Shown: one piece after another, positions 7,857 to 16,866 of the stretch
Layout: each line of letters starts with the position of its first letter
Position numbering within the stretch: position 1 is the first letter of the stretch
Source of the DNA: an uncultured Bacteroidia bacterium
GTDB lineage: Bacteria; Bacteroidota; Bacteroidia; Bacteroidales; CAJPTX01
Length of the DNA stretch: 64,000 nucleotides
Reading direction: 5' to 3'
NCBI GenBank assembly: GCA_947252645.1
Contig: CAMXWF010000003.1
Coordinates: 62,001-126,000, forward strand
Program-made: the position numbers and the translations under genes
The notes under the pieces: model-generated
Told to the model about the DNA's origin: nothing
The model's input: only the letters and a program-made list of their open reading frames with translations
Database searches by the model: none

Positions 7857-10040
7857 CTATTGTTCGCCGCCGGGGTTCTCGGCGGGGGCCGAGGAGGCGT
7901 GGCGGGTCATGGTGGCTGGTGCGGGGAGCTTTGCATCTTTGCCGAAGCGGATGGTGAGAGCGCCGTAGAAGGTGCGTCCTGGGGTGTAGGTGCCGTAGTG
8001 GAGGTGGTGGTAGGTGGTTTCGTAGTAGTTGAGTATGTTGTCAACGCCTAGGTCCAGGGAGAGGCCCCAGTGGTGTGGGAGGTTGAAGTCGTGCTGGGTA
8101 TTGATGCGCCAGAGGTGGTAGGGTTTTCCGTTGCCGTCGTCTTGGTAGTAGCGGGTGCTCTGCGCGCGGCCGAAGAGGGCTAGGCTCAGGCGGTAGCGCT
8201 GGTGGAAGAAGCTGCGGAACCATTCGAGCCCCCAGGTGGCGCGGTGGTTGGCGGTGCCGTCGATGATGACCCTGCGCATGACTTGGTTGTCGTCGTCGAA
8301 GAGATGGGCTGTCGTTTGCAGGAAGCTGTAGCTTGCCCTCAGGGTGAGCTTATCGACGATGCGCAGGCGGAGGTTGCAGTCGAGGCCGTAGGTGCGGGCA
8401 TCGTCCATATTCCTGTACTGCCTGACCTTGGTGGGGGCGTAGGTGACCACGAGGTCACCTGGGGCCTCGGCGATGGGGATGGTGACCATGGTGATCATCT
8501 GGTCAAGGAAGTTGGCGTAGCCCGTGAGGTTGACCTCAAAGCGTGGGATGGCGTACTCGAGGCTCGCCGAGACGTATCGGCTGGTTTGGGGGTTGAGGTC
8601 AGGCTTGCCCATGTTGAGGATGACGCTGGCCATCTGGCGGATGTAGCGGTAATGGAGTTCTTTGATCGTGGGCAGCTTGAAGCCCTCGGCGTAAGCTGCC
8701 CGGAGGGTAAAGTGCGCGATCTTCCAGCGGAGCGAGACTTTAGGCGTGAGCCGGGCCTTGAAGGCCTTGTTGGCCGTGACCCTGAGGCCGGCCGTGAGGT
8801 TGAAGTTTTTGGTGGGCGACCATTCGTCCTGGGCAAAGGCAGCCCCCACCACGTCGCCCTGCGGATTGGCATCGAGGCGCTGCGGGGCGATGAGCCAATC
8901 GTACTCGGCTTGTAGGCCCACGCTGAGCCGGTTGGCGTAGGGGAGCTCAACGATGCCCTTGACGATGCCCTCGGCCCGTTGGGCGTTACTTTCGAGGGAG
9001 ACGTTGCCGGGCTGGTAGGGGAAGGAGATCTCTTTGCCTTTACCATCGCGATAGGTGGACCAGGTTTCGCCGGTGTAGACGTAATAGTAGGCGTGCATGC
9101 TGTAGCTGAAGTCGGCCAGCAGCTGATGTCCGCCGGGAAAGAGAACCTTTCCGCCCAGGGCCGCGGAGGCGTTTTGGTAGCGGAAGTCGTAGGTTTTGTA
9201 GTCGGGGACTCCGGTGGGCCTATGGATGTCCTTGCGGTAGTAGTCGCCTTGGGCGTAGAGGGCGTAGCTGGGCCTATTCCAGTAGAGGTGCTGGGCTATC
9301 TTCCAGTCGGTATACTCGTTGGAGGTCTTGTTGACGGAGTTGGTGATGGGGTGCTCGTAGCGGTTGGGATCTTCGCAGGTGGTGTTTTGCCAGCCATCGG
9401 AGTGTTTGAGCATGAAGGAGGTGAGGCTTCTGAAGGGACCTAGAGTCCATTGGAGCGAGTTGGACTGTAGGGCGGTCATATAGGAGCCGAGGCGGGTGGT
9501 ATTGGTGATGGAGAAATCGTGGGGGTAGTTTTTGGTGATGATGTTGATGACGCCCGCGATGGCATCGCTGCCGTAGAGGGCCGAGGCGGCGCCCTTGACC
9601 ACCTCGATATGGTCGATAGAGGCAGGGTCGATGAGGTCGAGGTCGGGCTGTCCGCTCACGTTGGCCGTGAGGCGCTTGCCGTTGACTAGGATGAGGATAT
9701 AGCTACCGCCGAGGCCGCCCATCTGGAGAGCGGTGCCCATGTCGCTACGACTGAAGTCGAAGGAGGGGATAAGCCCAGAGAGGATGCTGGTGAGTGGGGC
9801 ACTGCCGTAGCGCTCGATGACCTCGCGGTGGATGACCTCCGTTTGCACGGGGGCATTCTTGAGCTGATGGGCCGTGCCGGTGCCCGTGATGACTACTGGG
9901 TCGATGTTGAGCTGCGCATCCACCGAATCGGCCGGCGTAGCTTGCCCCAGCACTACCCGCGGCACTGCCCAAAGCAAGGCCGCAATTAGGGGCGCAAGCC
10001 CCTGGCGCCATACGTGCGCCGCACAAATTTTCTCCATCAC
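7857..10040 (-). CDS. TonB-dependent outer-membrane receptor, riboswitch controlled
   Basis: A 727-residue outer-membrane channel. An N-terminal signal peptide (ending near VVLGQA) precedes a TonB box-like DPVVITGTG, a plug domain (about 50-170, with the typical VEVVKGAASALYGSDAIAGVINIITK) and a 22-strand barrel ending in a phenylalanine-rich last strand (TFYGALTIRFGK), after which there is an unusual 25-residue tail rich in Ala and Pro. The leader carries a cobalamin riboswitch, and a CbiK-like lipoprotein follows, so the likely cargo is cobalamin, another corrinoid or a porphyrin such as haem. BtuB and haem receptors cannot be told apart by eye here. Start at 10040 (MMEKI) or the next Met. 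The energising TonB-ExbBD genes lie in the same window at 17.9-19.9 kb. Confidence 0.9.
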   Translation of the reverse strand: MMEKICAAHVWRQGLAPLIAALLWAVPRVVLGQATPADSVDAQLNIDPVVITGTGTAHQLKNAPVQTEVIHREVIERYGSAPLTSILSGLIPSFDFSRSDMGTALQMGGLGGSYILILVNGKRLTANVSGQPDLDLIDPASIDHIEVVKGAASALYGSDAIAGVINIITKNYPHDFSITNTTRLGSYMTALQSNSLQWTLGPFRSLTSFMLKHSDGWQNTTCEDPNRYEHPITNSVNKTSNEYTDWKIAQHLYWNRPSYALYAQGDYYRKDIHRPTGVPDYKTYDFRYQNASAALGGKVLFPGGHQLLADFSYSMHAYYYVYTGETWSTYRDGKGKEISFPYQPGNVSLESNAQRAEGIVKGIVELPYANRLSVGLQAEYDWLIAPQRLDANPQGDVVGAAFAQDEWSPTKNFNLTAGLRVTANKAFKARLTPKVSLRWKIAHFTLRAAYAEGFKLPTIKELHYRYIRQMASVILNMGKPDLNPQTSRYVSASLEYAIPRFEVNLTGYANFLDQMITMVTIPIAEAPGDLVVTYAPTKVRQYRNMDDARTYGLDCNLRLRIVDKLTLRASYSFLQTTAHLFDDDNQVMRRVIIDGTANHRATWGLEWFRSFFHQRYRLSLALFGRAQSTRYYQDDGNGKPYHLWRINTQHDFNLPHHWGLSLDLGVDNILNYYETTYHHLHYGTYTPGRTFYGALTIRFGKDAKLPAPATMTRHASSAPAENPGGEQ

Positions 10041-10082
10041 GACTACAATCTTGACCTGAGATTGGCCACGACTCCTCTGCTG

Positions 10083-10285
10083 GATGGGGCAGGTCTTCTG
10101 GCTCTCTCCGTCCCTAGGCTGGCCTTCCCACCCCTATGGCCCAAAGGCCGTAGCGCGGGGCAGTGGCATCGGTTAGCCCAGGGGGTACTAGTGTAGCTCG
10201 GAGATTACAGCTGCAGGCACAGCGCTGGCATCGCACCAGCTTCCCTTGCTCTCGGCACGCCTCCCGGCGCACGTCGATACCCTCA
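10083..10285 (-). promoter_or_regulatory. Cobalamin riboswitch
   Basis: The minus strand between a promoter box and the receptor gene carries the ordered conserved segments of the B12 riboswitch: AAGGGAAGCTGGTGC (around 10233-10247), a GCCTGCAGCTGTAA segment (10204-10217), GCCACTG (10161-10167), a GGGAAGGCCAGCC segment (about 10113-10125) and the B12-box-like GAGCCAGAAGACCTGCC (10088-10104). The element ends about 40 bases before the receptor start, so adenosylcobalamin or a related corrinoid should repress the receptor and the cbiK-like gene. The boundaries are approximate. Confidence 0.9.
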
Positions 10286-10293
10286 TCCGGGCG

Positions 10294-10301
10294 CAAAGGT
10301 A
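10294..10301 (-). promoter_or_regulatory. -7 promoter box before the cobalamin riboswitch
   Basis: TACCTTTG on the minus strand, matching TAnnTTTG, placed just upstream of the first riboswitch segment so that the transcript would begin near 10287. A weak -33 candidate (CTTG on the minus strand, 10324-10327) lies 22 bases away. Confidence 0.6.
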
Positions 10302-10329
10302 GAAAGAATATTCCACTACGGGCCAAGGC

Positions 10330-11301
10330 CTAGCGCAACGAGCAGGCCAAGAGGGTTGCCTCGGGCTCTAGGAGAACGTAGGGGGGCTGGGGAGTTGTTG
10401 GTGGCACGAAGAGGGCCCAACCGGGGGAGAGGTGCCAAGGGGCCTTTCCAGGGAAGCGCAACTGGGTCCGTCCTTGCGCTGCGTAGAGTACCCAGGGCAT
10501 ATCGGCCGAGGGCAGTGGGCAGCTCGTGGGGCTTGCGGGCGCCTGTAGCCGATAGGTGACGAAGTGGGGATTATGGCTCAGGAGCGTCCAGTTTCCTGGG
10601 ACTTGGGCTGCAGGCAGCGGATGGGCATAGGGCTTGAGGTCGACGCACTGGAGGCCATCGTGGAGGTGGAGCTGGCGGGGTTTTCCCTGCGCGTCGACAC
10701 GCCCCCAGTCGTAGAGGCGGAAGGTGGTGTCGCTCTGCTGCTGCACTTCGAGGACCACGAGGCCGGGGCCTAGGGAGTGGATGGTGCCTGGGGGTAGCTC
10801 GAAGTAGTCGTGGGGGGCTGGCTCGTAGTGGTTGAGCAGGGTTTGGAGGGTGTGGTCGTGGATGGCCTGCTCTATTTGGCTACGGGTAGCCTCATGGGTC
10901 AGGCCGACCAGCATGCGTCCGCCAGGGTTTGCGCATAGCACGTACCACATCTCGTGCTTTGGCTGCCCGTGGCCCAGGGCGGCACATTGGGCTGCGGAGG
11001 GGTGTACTTGGACTGATAGGGGAGCTGCGGCATCGAGGAGCTTGACTAGGAGTGGGTAACCGCCCGCGAAGGTGTGGGCGGCCTTTTCCCCAAGCCAATC
11101 TTGGGGGGCCTTGGCGAAGAGCGCGGTGAGCGGCTGCCCGGCATAGGGGCCTTCGGCCACGGTGGACACGTAGCCGGGGTAGAGGCTAAAGAGCCACACC
11201 TCGCCAATGGGACCATTGGGGCCTGGTTTGGCCAGATAAGTGCCGCCCCACGGGCGTGACACGGGGATGGGGGCCACGATGAGCGGCTCAGGGCGTATCA
11301 T
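10330..11301 (-). CDS. manA: Mannose-6-phosphate isomerase, class I
   Basis: Interconverts fructose-6-phosphate and mannose-6-phosphate, feeding GDP-mannose and related sugar nucleotides. The 323-residue protein has the type I zinc cupin pattern: SRPWGGTYL at the N-terminus, PLSVQVHPS with the first zinc ligand, HEMWYVL, and ELPPGTIHSLGPGLVVLEVQQQSDTTFRLYDWGR holding the late ligands and catalytic Arg. Its start overlaps the end of ispH by 14 bases, so the genes are translationally coupled. Short bacterial class I length (about 320 aa) is as expected. Confidence 0.93.
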   Translation of the reverse strand: MIRPEPLIVAPIPVSRPWGGTYLAKPGPNGPIGEVWLFSLYPGYVSTVAEGPYAGQPLTALFAKAPQDWLGEKAAHTFAGGYPLLVKLLDAAAPLSVQVHPSAAQCAALGHGQPKHEMWYVLCANPGGRMLVGLTHEATRSQIEQAIHDHTLQTLLNHYEPAPHDYFELPPGTIHSLGPGLVVLEVQQQSDTTFRLYDWGRVDAQGKPRQLHLHDGLQCVDLKPYAHPLPAAQVPGNWTLLSHNPHFVTYRLQAPASPTSCPLPSADMPWVLYAAQGRTQLRFPGKAPWHLSPGWALFVPPTTPQPPYVLLEPEATLLACSLR

Positions 11302-12226
11302 GCGTGCTGGAAGTGAGGAGTGAGGTATACAACGTGCTCACTTTTCGTGCGACGTTTTCCATGAGCCACCGTGGCGTGGAAGTGGCACCACAAATGCCCA
11401 CGGAGTGTACGTGTTGCAGCCACTCGGGCTTCACATCGTTGTCATGGGAGACGAGGTATGCTCTTGGGTTTGCTCGCTGGCAGGTAGCGAAGAGCATGTG
11501 GCCATTGGAGCTTTTCTGTCCGCTCACGAAGAGGATGAGGTCGTGGGCTTCGGCAAATTGGGCGATCTGCCGGCGACGGTGGCTCACCTGGCCGCAGCAG
11601 GTGTTGTGGACTTGCAGGGGTATGTCGGGGCCTTGGTAGGCCTCTTGCATTTTGGAGCGGATGGCCTCGGCGATGTGCTGGTACTGGGTGGGATCCATGG
11701 TGGTTTGGGAGAAGCAATCGGTTGGTCGGTTGAATTGGAGGGGTAGGAGGTCCTGTGTGGTTAGGACAACGTGGCGCTCACAGTCAGTTTGCCCCAAGAG
11801 CCCATTGACCTCTGCGTGGTCGGGTTTGCCGTAGATGATGATTTGCCCCCCGTTGGCCTTGAGTGCCTGCCCCCTGCTGGCCACCAAGCGCTGGAGTCGC
11901 ACGACCACGGGACAGGTGGCATCGACGATGGTGAGTGCTTGTTTTTTTGCTTGTTGGTAGATGGTTGGCGGTTCCCCATGGGCCCTAAAGAGGACGCGTT
12001 GGTGCGGGGCGCAGGTCTGGAGATCGGGGTAATGGATGGTTTTCAGGCCGAGGTTGGTAAGTCGGCGCACCTCTTCCTCGTTGTGGACGATGTCGCCTAG
12101 GCAGAGCAGGGGGGCCTGTAGCTCGAGTTCTTGCTCAGCCATCTCGATGGCCCGCACCACGCCGAAGCAGAAGCCGGAGTGCTGGTCGATGGTAATGCGG
12201 AGGTCGGTAGCCTGTGGGGCGGCCAT
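11288..12226 (-). CDS. ispH: 4-hydroxy-3-methylbut-2-enyl diphosphate reductase
   Basis: Last enzyme of the MEP isoprenoid pathway, an iron-sulfur protein making IPP and DMAPP. The three cluster cysteines are visible in HSGFCFGVVRAIEMAE, DATCPVV and GICGATSTP, with the substrate histidines in DIVHNEEEV and FRAHGEPP. At 312 residues it has standard length. It starts 2 bases after the helicase gene stop and overlaps manA at its end, in the order pcrA-ispH-manA. The C-terminal tail contains a Ser/Thr-rich stretch and appears slightly extended. Confidence 0.95.
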   Translation of the reverse strand: MAAPQATDLRITIDQHSGFCFGVVRAIEMAEQELELQAPLLCLGDIVHNEEEVRRLTNLGLKTIHYPDLQTCAPHQRVLFRAHGEPPTIYQQAKKQALTIVDATCPVVVRLQRLVASRGQALKANGGQIIIYGKPDHAEVNGLLGQTDCERHVVLTTQDLLPLQFNRPTDCFSQTTMDPTQYQHIAEAIRSKMQEAYQGPDIPLQVHNTCCGQVSHRRRQIAQFAEAHDLILFVSGQKSSNGHMLFATCQRANPRAYLVSHDNDVKPEWLQHVHSVGICGATSTPRWLMENVARKVSTLYTSLLTSSTHDTP

Positions 12227-12228
12227 GG

Positions 12229-14589
12229 CTATGCTTTTTTGAGCTTGGCGTATTTGAGCAGGAGCGTGCGCTCGCCCTCATGGTCGAAGAGGACCTTGAC
12301 GCGCATGTTGACCCCATCGCCCATGATTTGCTTGACCTCTCCGTGGCCGAACTTGTCGTGGAGTACGCGTTCTCCGGCTTGGAAGGGGAGGTTGTCCTCG
12401 CCGGTGCGATCCACGAGCTCCGGGGTGGGCTGCTGGGTAACCTTTCCTTGCCCGAAGGGCGTGCGCAGTCTTGGTGCGCTGATAGCGTCGTCGCGGGTAG
12501 GTTGGCTCCGCAGGTTTGCCCCCCTGAAGCCACGCTGCCGGTAGCCTTCAAACTGCGTGCTGGCATTCTCCGCGCCGTTGACGTAGGGGTCGTAGAGGGG
12601 TTCAAAGCCCTCAATGGCCTCTCGGAGGAATTGGCTTGGTAGGCAGTTCATCTGCCTACCTTGGAGGAATCGGACGGTGGCCCTGGTGAGTACGAGTCGC
12701 TTGGCGGCTCGGGTGAGGGCCACGTAGCATAGTCGTCGCTCCTCCTCAATCTGCTGTTCCTCGATGGCGCGCTGGAGGGGGAAGAGCTGCTGGTCGAGGC
12801 CTACAACGTAGACGTAGTCGAACTCGAGGCCCTTGGAGGAGTGGACCGTGCTCAGGATGACCCTGGCCTCTGGGGCCTCCTTATCGCTGGTATCGGCATC
12901 GGTCATCAGGCTCACCTGGTCGAGGAACATGGGCAGGGTGAACAGCTCGGTATTGCCCTCGTTGGCGAACTCTGCGGCGGACTTTTCCATTTCCTGGAGG
13001 AGCTCGCGGATATTGTCGTCGCGCACTAGGTCGGGGTCGTCGGGGTGGTTGATGTCCTCGGCGGCGTAGAGAGCCTGTAGCCCACTCTCGATGTAGATTG
13101 CTTGGGCGAGCTGGGCGGCCTCCGTCTGGTGGAGCTGGTGAAGCCAGCCATCAATCTGCATGCAGAGTGCGCAAATGGCATCCCAGCCCTTTCGGCTTAG
13201 GCCTTTTGGGGGGCTGACCATGGCGTGGAGGTAGCTCCACAGGGATTGGTTCTGGGCCGTGGCCGCCTCGAGCAGGCTCTGGATGGATTTTTCTCCTATT
13301 CCGCGCCGGGGCCTATTGATGATGCGTAGCAGGGCCTCCTGGTCGTTGGGGTTACATACGATGCGGATGTAGGCTAACAGATCCTGCACCTCCAGGCGGC
13401 TGAAGAAGGAGATGCCCCCGTAGACCACCGTGGGGACGCCGATTTTACGGCAGGCCGACTCCACGGCATTCGACATGGCATTGGTGCGATAGAGGACGGC
13501 GAAGCGTGAGTAGGGGATCTGTCGTGAGAGGGCGATGCGCTGGATGTCGCGGGCCACGAAGGCCATTTCCTCGTCCATGGTGTAGAATTGCTCCACTACT
13601 ACCGGCTCGCCCGTGGTGGCTGCGGCGCTGCGGCACTGTTTTTTCAGCCGGTCGGCATTATGGCTTATGAGCCTATTGGCGGCCTCCACGATGGCGGCCG
13701 TGGAGCGGTAGTTGAGCTCCAGCTTGACCTCTTGGGCGCCGCGGTAGGCGGTCTGGAAGTTGAGGATATTGCGTACCTCAGCGCCGCGGAAGCCGTAGAT
13801 ACTCTGGGAGTCATCGCCCACTACGCAGATGTTCTGCTGGGCATTGGTGAGTAGCTGGAGGATTTTGCTTTGGGCGATGTTGGTGTCTTGGAACTCGTCG
13901 ACAAGGATGTGGGAGAATCGGGCTTGGAGGGTATTTCGGATGTCGGGGAAGTGCTTGAGGAGGAGGAACATGTTGAGCAGCAGGTCGTCGAAGTCCATGG
14001 CGTTGCTCTGCATGAGTTCCTGCTGGTAGCGGGCGTAGACCTCGGCCACGCGAGGCACGCGGCGCGCCTGGAGCATAGCCTGGATGTCGGGGTGGGAACA
14101 ATAGACCTGGGCGGTGACGAGCTGATTTTTGGCGCTGGAGATGTAGCTCTGGACCATTTTGGGTCGGTAGCTCTCCTTGTCGAGGCCGAGGGCTTTGAGG
14201 ATGAGCTTTTGGGTTTTCTCGGTGGCGCCAACGTCGTAGATGGAGAAGCCTGGGCGATAGCCCAGCTGCACAGCATAGTTGCGCAGGATGCGTAGGAAGA
14301 TGGAATGGAAAGTGCCGGCCTGCACCTGCCGAGCCAGTCGTACACCCACGACGTCGGCTATGCGCGTGCGCATCTCGCTGGCGGCCTTATTGGTGAAGGT
14401 CAAGGCGAGGATGCTGTCGGCGGGTACACCGTGGGCAATCAGGTAAGCTATTCTCAGGGTAAGCACCCTTGTTTTACCACTGCCGGCGCCCGCAAGCACG
14501 AGCAGGGGGCCCTCGGTGGTTTCCACTGCACGGCGCTGGGCCGGATTCAAGGTCGATATGAGGTCCTCCAGCTGCTTCACTGCCATCAA
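12229..14589 (-). CDS. pcrA: ATP-dependent 3'-5' DNA helicase, UvrD/PcrA type
   Basis: Superfamily 1A helicase for repair and replication restart. The 786-residue protein has Walker A LAGAGSGKT (about residue 31), LTFTNKAASEM (motif Ia), the DEFQDTN Walker B, VVGDDSQSIYGFRGA (motif III), LNYRSTAAIVEAANRL (IV), TVHSSKGLEFDYVYVVGL (V) and YVALTRAAKRL (VI). The C-terminus ends in a Tudor-like module (GERVLHDKFGHGEVKQI) as in PcrA. Either of two adjacent Met codons could be the start. UvrD versus PcrA cannot be separated by motif alone; the C-terminal module favours PcrA. Confidence 0.93.
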   Translation of the reverse strand: MMAVKQLEDLISTLNPAQRRAVETTEGPLLVLAGAGSGKTRVLTLRIAYLIAHGVPADSILALTFTNKAASEMRTRIADVVGVRLARQVQAGTFHSIFLRILRNYAVQLGYRPGFSIYDVGATEKTQKLILKALGLDKESYRPKMVQSYISSAKNQLVTAQVYCSHPDIQAMLQARRVPRVAEVYARYQQELMQSNAMDFDDLLLNMFLLLKHFPDIRNTLQARFSHILVDEFQDTNIAQSKILQLLTNAQQNICVVGDDSQSIYGFRGAEVRNILNFQTAYRGAQEVKLELNYRSTAAIVEAANRLISHNADRLKKQCRSAAATTGEPVVVEQFYTMDEEMAFVARDIQRIALSRQIPYSRFAVLYRTNAMSNAVESACRKIGVPTVVYGGISFFSRLEVQDLLAYIRIVCNPNDQEALLRIINRPRRGIGEKSIQSLLEAATAQNQSLWSYLHAMVSPPKGLSRKGWDAICALCMQIDGWLHQLHQTEAAQLAQAIYIESGLQALYAAEDINHPDDPDLVRDDNIRELLQEMEKSAAEFANEGNTELFTLPMFLDQVSLMTDADTSDKEAPEARVILSTVHSSKGLEFDYVYVVGLDQQLFPLQRAIEEQQIEEERRLCYVALTRAAKRLVLTRATVRFLQGRQMNCLPSQFLREAIEGFEPLYDPYVNGAENASTQFEGYRQRGFRGANLRSQPTRDDAISAPRLRTPFGQGKVTQQPTPELVDRTGEDNLPFQAGERVLHDKFGHGEVKQIMGDGVNMRVKVLFDHEGERTLLLKYAKLKKA

Positions 14590-14657
14590 ATACGCCTAAA
14601 GGGAATAGTTATTTGCCCCGTGCGCCCAGCGTTGTTGGCCTGGCGCTGTGTGAGATT

Positions 14658-16241
14658 TTACTTCGCGATCATGACGGCGCGGGTCTCTCGGATGACGGTG
14701 ACCTTCACCTGCCCCGGGTAGGTCATTTCATCCTGGATTCGTTTGGCTATCTCTGCGGCCAGGCTGCTGGCATCGTTATCGGTCACCTTGTCACTCCCAA
14801 CGATGACGCGCAGCTCCCGCCCCGCCTGGATGGCGTAGGACTTTTCTACCCCAGGGTAGGATTTAGCCAGCGACTCCATGTCCTGAAGACGCTTGATATA
14901 CGATTCCACGACCTCACGCCGTGCGCCGGGTCGTGCGCCCGAGATGCTGTCGCACACCTGGACGATGGGGGAAATCAGGGAGGACATTTCCACCTCGTCG
15001 TGGTGCGCGCCGATGGCGTTGCAGACCTCAGGTTTTTCCTTGTATTTTTGGGCCATTTCCATGCCCACGATGGCATGGGGCTTATCGGGGGTGTCCTCGG
15101 CCACTTTGCCGATGTCGTGTAGCAGGCCAGCGCGCTTGGCCAGCTTGACGTTGAGGCCCAACTCGCTGGCCATGATGGCGCACAGGTTGGCCACCTCACG
15201 GGAGTGCTGGAGGAGATTCTGACCGTAGGAGGATCGGTATTTCATGCGGCCGACCATGCGGACCAGCTCGGCGTGCATGGGGTGGACGCCGAGGTCGATG
15301 ACGGTGCGCTTGCCGGTTTCCATGATTTCTTCCTCGAGCTGCTTTCGCACGCGGTTGACGACCTCCTCGATGCGCGCTGGGTGGATGCGTCCGTCCTGTA
15401 CGAGCTGATGGAGGGCAAGGCGGGCCAACTCGCGGCGCACGGGGTCGAACGCGGAGAGGACCACGGTGTCGGGGGTGTCGTCGACAATGACCTCGACCCC
15501 CGTGAGGGCTTCGAGGGTACGGATGTTGCGGCCCTCGCGGCCGATGATTTTGCCTTTGACGTCATCGGAGTCGATATGGAAGGTGGAGACGGAGTTCTCC
15601 ACGGCCGTTTCGGTGGCTAGGCGCTGCAGGGACTGTATGACGATCTTTTTTGCTTCCTTGTCGGCGGTGAGGCGGGCCTCATCGATGATCTCACTGCTGA
15701 GGCTGACGGCCTCTCGGTGGGCATCTTCTTCGACGCGCTGCATAAGCTGCTGTCGTGCTTGATCCACCGTGAGGCCGGCGACGCTTTCCAGCAAGCGGTC
15801 GGCCTCCTTGGTTTTGGTGTCCAGCTCTGAGAGCTTATTCTGGTACTCAGCTTTGGAGGCCTCGACACGCTGGGCCTCGTTGTCGAGGCGCATGCGATCG
15901 CCGTCGAGGGATTTGCGGAGACCCTCGACCTCGCGGCGGGTGCGCTGCAGTTCATTTTGCTGGTCGCGGACTTGCCCCTCGCGGCGCCGGAGGTCGGATT
16001 CCTGGCGCACCAAGGCCTCCTCTCGCTGCTGACAAGAGTTGCGAAACTCATTGCGCAGTTGGTTGAACTGCTCTGTGGCCTCCTGACGTTTTTGCTGCTC
16101 TAGGCGCTCGGCCTGCTGCTGCGCGTTGTGGAGAAAAGCGGTTTTCCAACGCGCGAAGACCCTACTCAAGAGCCAATAGGATAGCCCCACCCCCACTGCG
16201 AAGGCGACCAACGATATGACAATAAGCACGATTTTATCCAT
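14658..16241 (-). CDS. rny: Ribonuclease Y
   Basis: Membrane-anchored endoribonuclease that starts mRNA decay. From the ATG at 16241 the 527-residue protein has one N-terminal membrane helix (IVLIVISLVAFAVGVGLSYW), a long charged coiled coil (about 25-200, rich in Glu, Gln and Arg), a KH domain (GKIIGREGRNIRTLE, about residue 230) and an HD domain (LLHDIGKVAEDTPDKPHAIVG split by the usual motif, about residue 375). A longer open frame runs upstream but covers the 6S RNA region and has no family similarity. It lies just downstream of the 6S RNA and zapA. Confidence 0.95.
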   Translation of the reverse strand: MDKIVLIVISLVAFAVGVGLSYWLLSRVFARWKTAFLHNAQQQAERLEQQKRQEATEQFNQLRNEFRNSCQQREEALVRQESDLRRREGQVRDQQNELQRTRREVEGLRKSLDGDRMRLDNEAQRVEASKAEYQNKLSELDTKTKEADRLLESVAGLTVDQARQQLMQRVEEDAHREAVSLSSEIIDEARLTADKEAKKIVIQSLQRLATETAVENSVSTFHIDSDDVKGKIIGREGRNIRTLEALTGVEVIVDDTPDTVVLSAFDPVRRELARLALHQLVQDGRIHPARIEEVVNRVRKQLEEEIMETGKRTVIDLGVHPMHAELVRMVGRMKYRSSYGQNLLQHSREVANLCAIMASELGLNVKLAKRAGLLHDIGKVAEDTPDKPHAIVGMEMAQKYKEKPEVCNAIGAHHDEVEMSSLISPIVQVCDSISGARPGARREVVESYIKRLQDMESLAKSYPGVEKSYAIQAGRELRVIVGSDKVTDNDASSLAAEIAKRIQDEMTYPGQVKVTVIRETRAVMIAK

Positions 16242-16253
16242 AACACAGACGCA

Positions 16254-16500
16254 CAAAAAGAGGGAGACGAGCCCTGACGCTGGCCGGGGAATTTTGGAAG
16301 CTCCAAAATTCACATGTATAGGCTTGCTGCAACGTGCGGGCTTCCAACGTTGGTGTGGCGGCCAAGACCGCCCCGCCAATCCCCGCCCGAAGGCCGGTCA
16401 CCTAGGCCTGCCCTAGCGTCACTAAGCTTGTGCCTAATGATAAAACGCTGAGCTCCGCAATTCACACGCGTAGCCGGCGTCCCGTGGCTCGTCTCCCAGA
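16254..16500 (-). ncRNA. ssrS: 6S RNA (SsrS), inferred from structure and synteny
   Basis: The gap between zapA and rny has no reading frame but is closed by a perfect 12-bp stem over about 235 bases: on the minus strand it begins GGGAGACGAGCC (16498-16487) and ends GGCTCGTCTCCC (16273-16262). The stem continues inward through GACGCCGGC against GCCGGCCAGCGTC, the long rod shape of 6S RNA, which mimics open promoter DNA and binds housekeeping RNA polymerase. A CTCTTTTTG tract follows the stem as a terminator would. A -7-like box GATCTTTG (16506-16513) puts the transcription start at about 16500, exactly at the stem. ssrS is a known neighbour of zapA in other bacteria. A 10-bp hairpin lies at 16289-16311. 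Confidence 0.8.
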
Positions 16501-16512
16501 GGTTACAAAGAT

Positions 16513-16833
16513 CTATTTGTCGTGCTGTGTAAGGAAATTGTCGACCTGAATGCGCAGTGCTCGGCAGACTTCGAGGAGCTGGTCGTGGTGCAGGTTGCGC
16601 TCTTGGAGCTTCATGGCGCGCAGCTCGCTGAACAGTGCGGCCTTGACCAGCGAGGCCTCCCGTCGTGCGGCCATGTCGCTGCCGCTGCTGCGCATGCTTT
16701 CGAAGCTCTGCTGGAACGATGCATCCACCCTCCTTGCGGCCTGCAGCATGTATGGTGCTGCGCCCTCGGGGGCATTGAGACTATATGTCTTCCCGGCTAT
16801 CACTACCTGGACATCCGCTGTGGGCTGCTCCAT
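16513..16833 (-). CDS. zapA: Cell division protein ZapA
   Basis: Small protein that cross-links FtsZ filaments at midcell. The 106-residue product from the ATG at 16833 (MEQPTADVQVVIAGKTYSL) shows the ZapA fold: a short N-terminal beta region followed by AAPYMLQAARRVDASFQQ and a long C-terminal amphipathic helix (about 60-105) fit for coiled-coil dimerisation. An upstream Met at 16848 in the same frame is an alternative start. It follows the coiled-coil gene and precedes the 6S RNA, both typical of zapA loci. Confidence 0.85.
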   Translation of the reverse strand: MEQPTADVQVVIAGKTYSLNAPEGAAPYMLQAARRVDASFQQSFESMRSSGSDMAARREASLVKAALFSELRAMKLQERNLHHDQLLEVCRALRIQVDNFLTQHDK

Positions 16834-16866
16834 GGTTTTTCCTTTCACAACAACGTGGGTTCACCG

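Noticed and set aside
16289..16311. 10-bp hairpin GAATTTTGGA / TCCAAAATTC as a free-standing terminator
   Set aside because: It lies inside the 6S RNA on the minus strand and has no following T tract; treated as part of that RNA.
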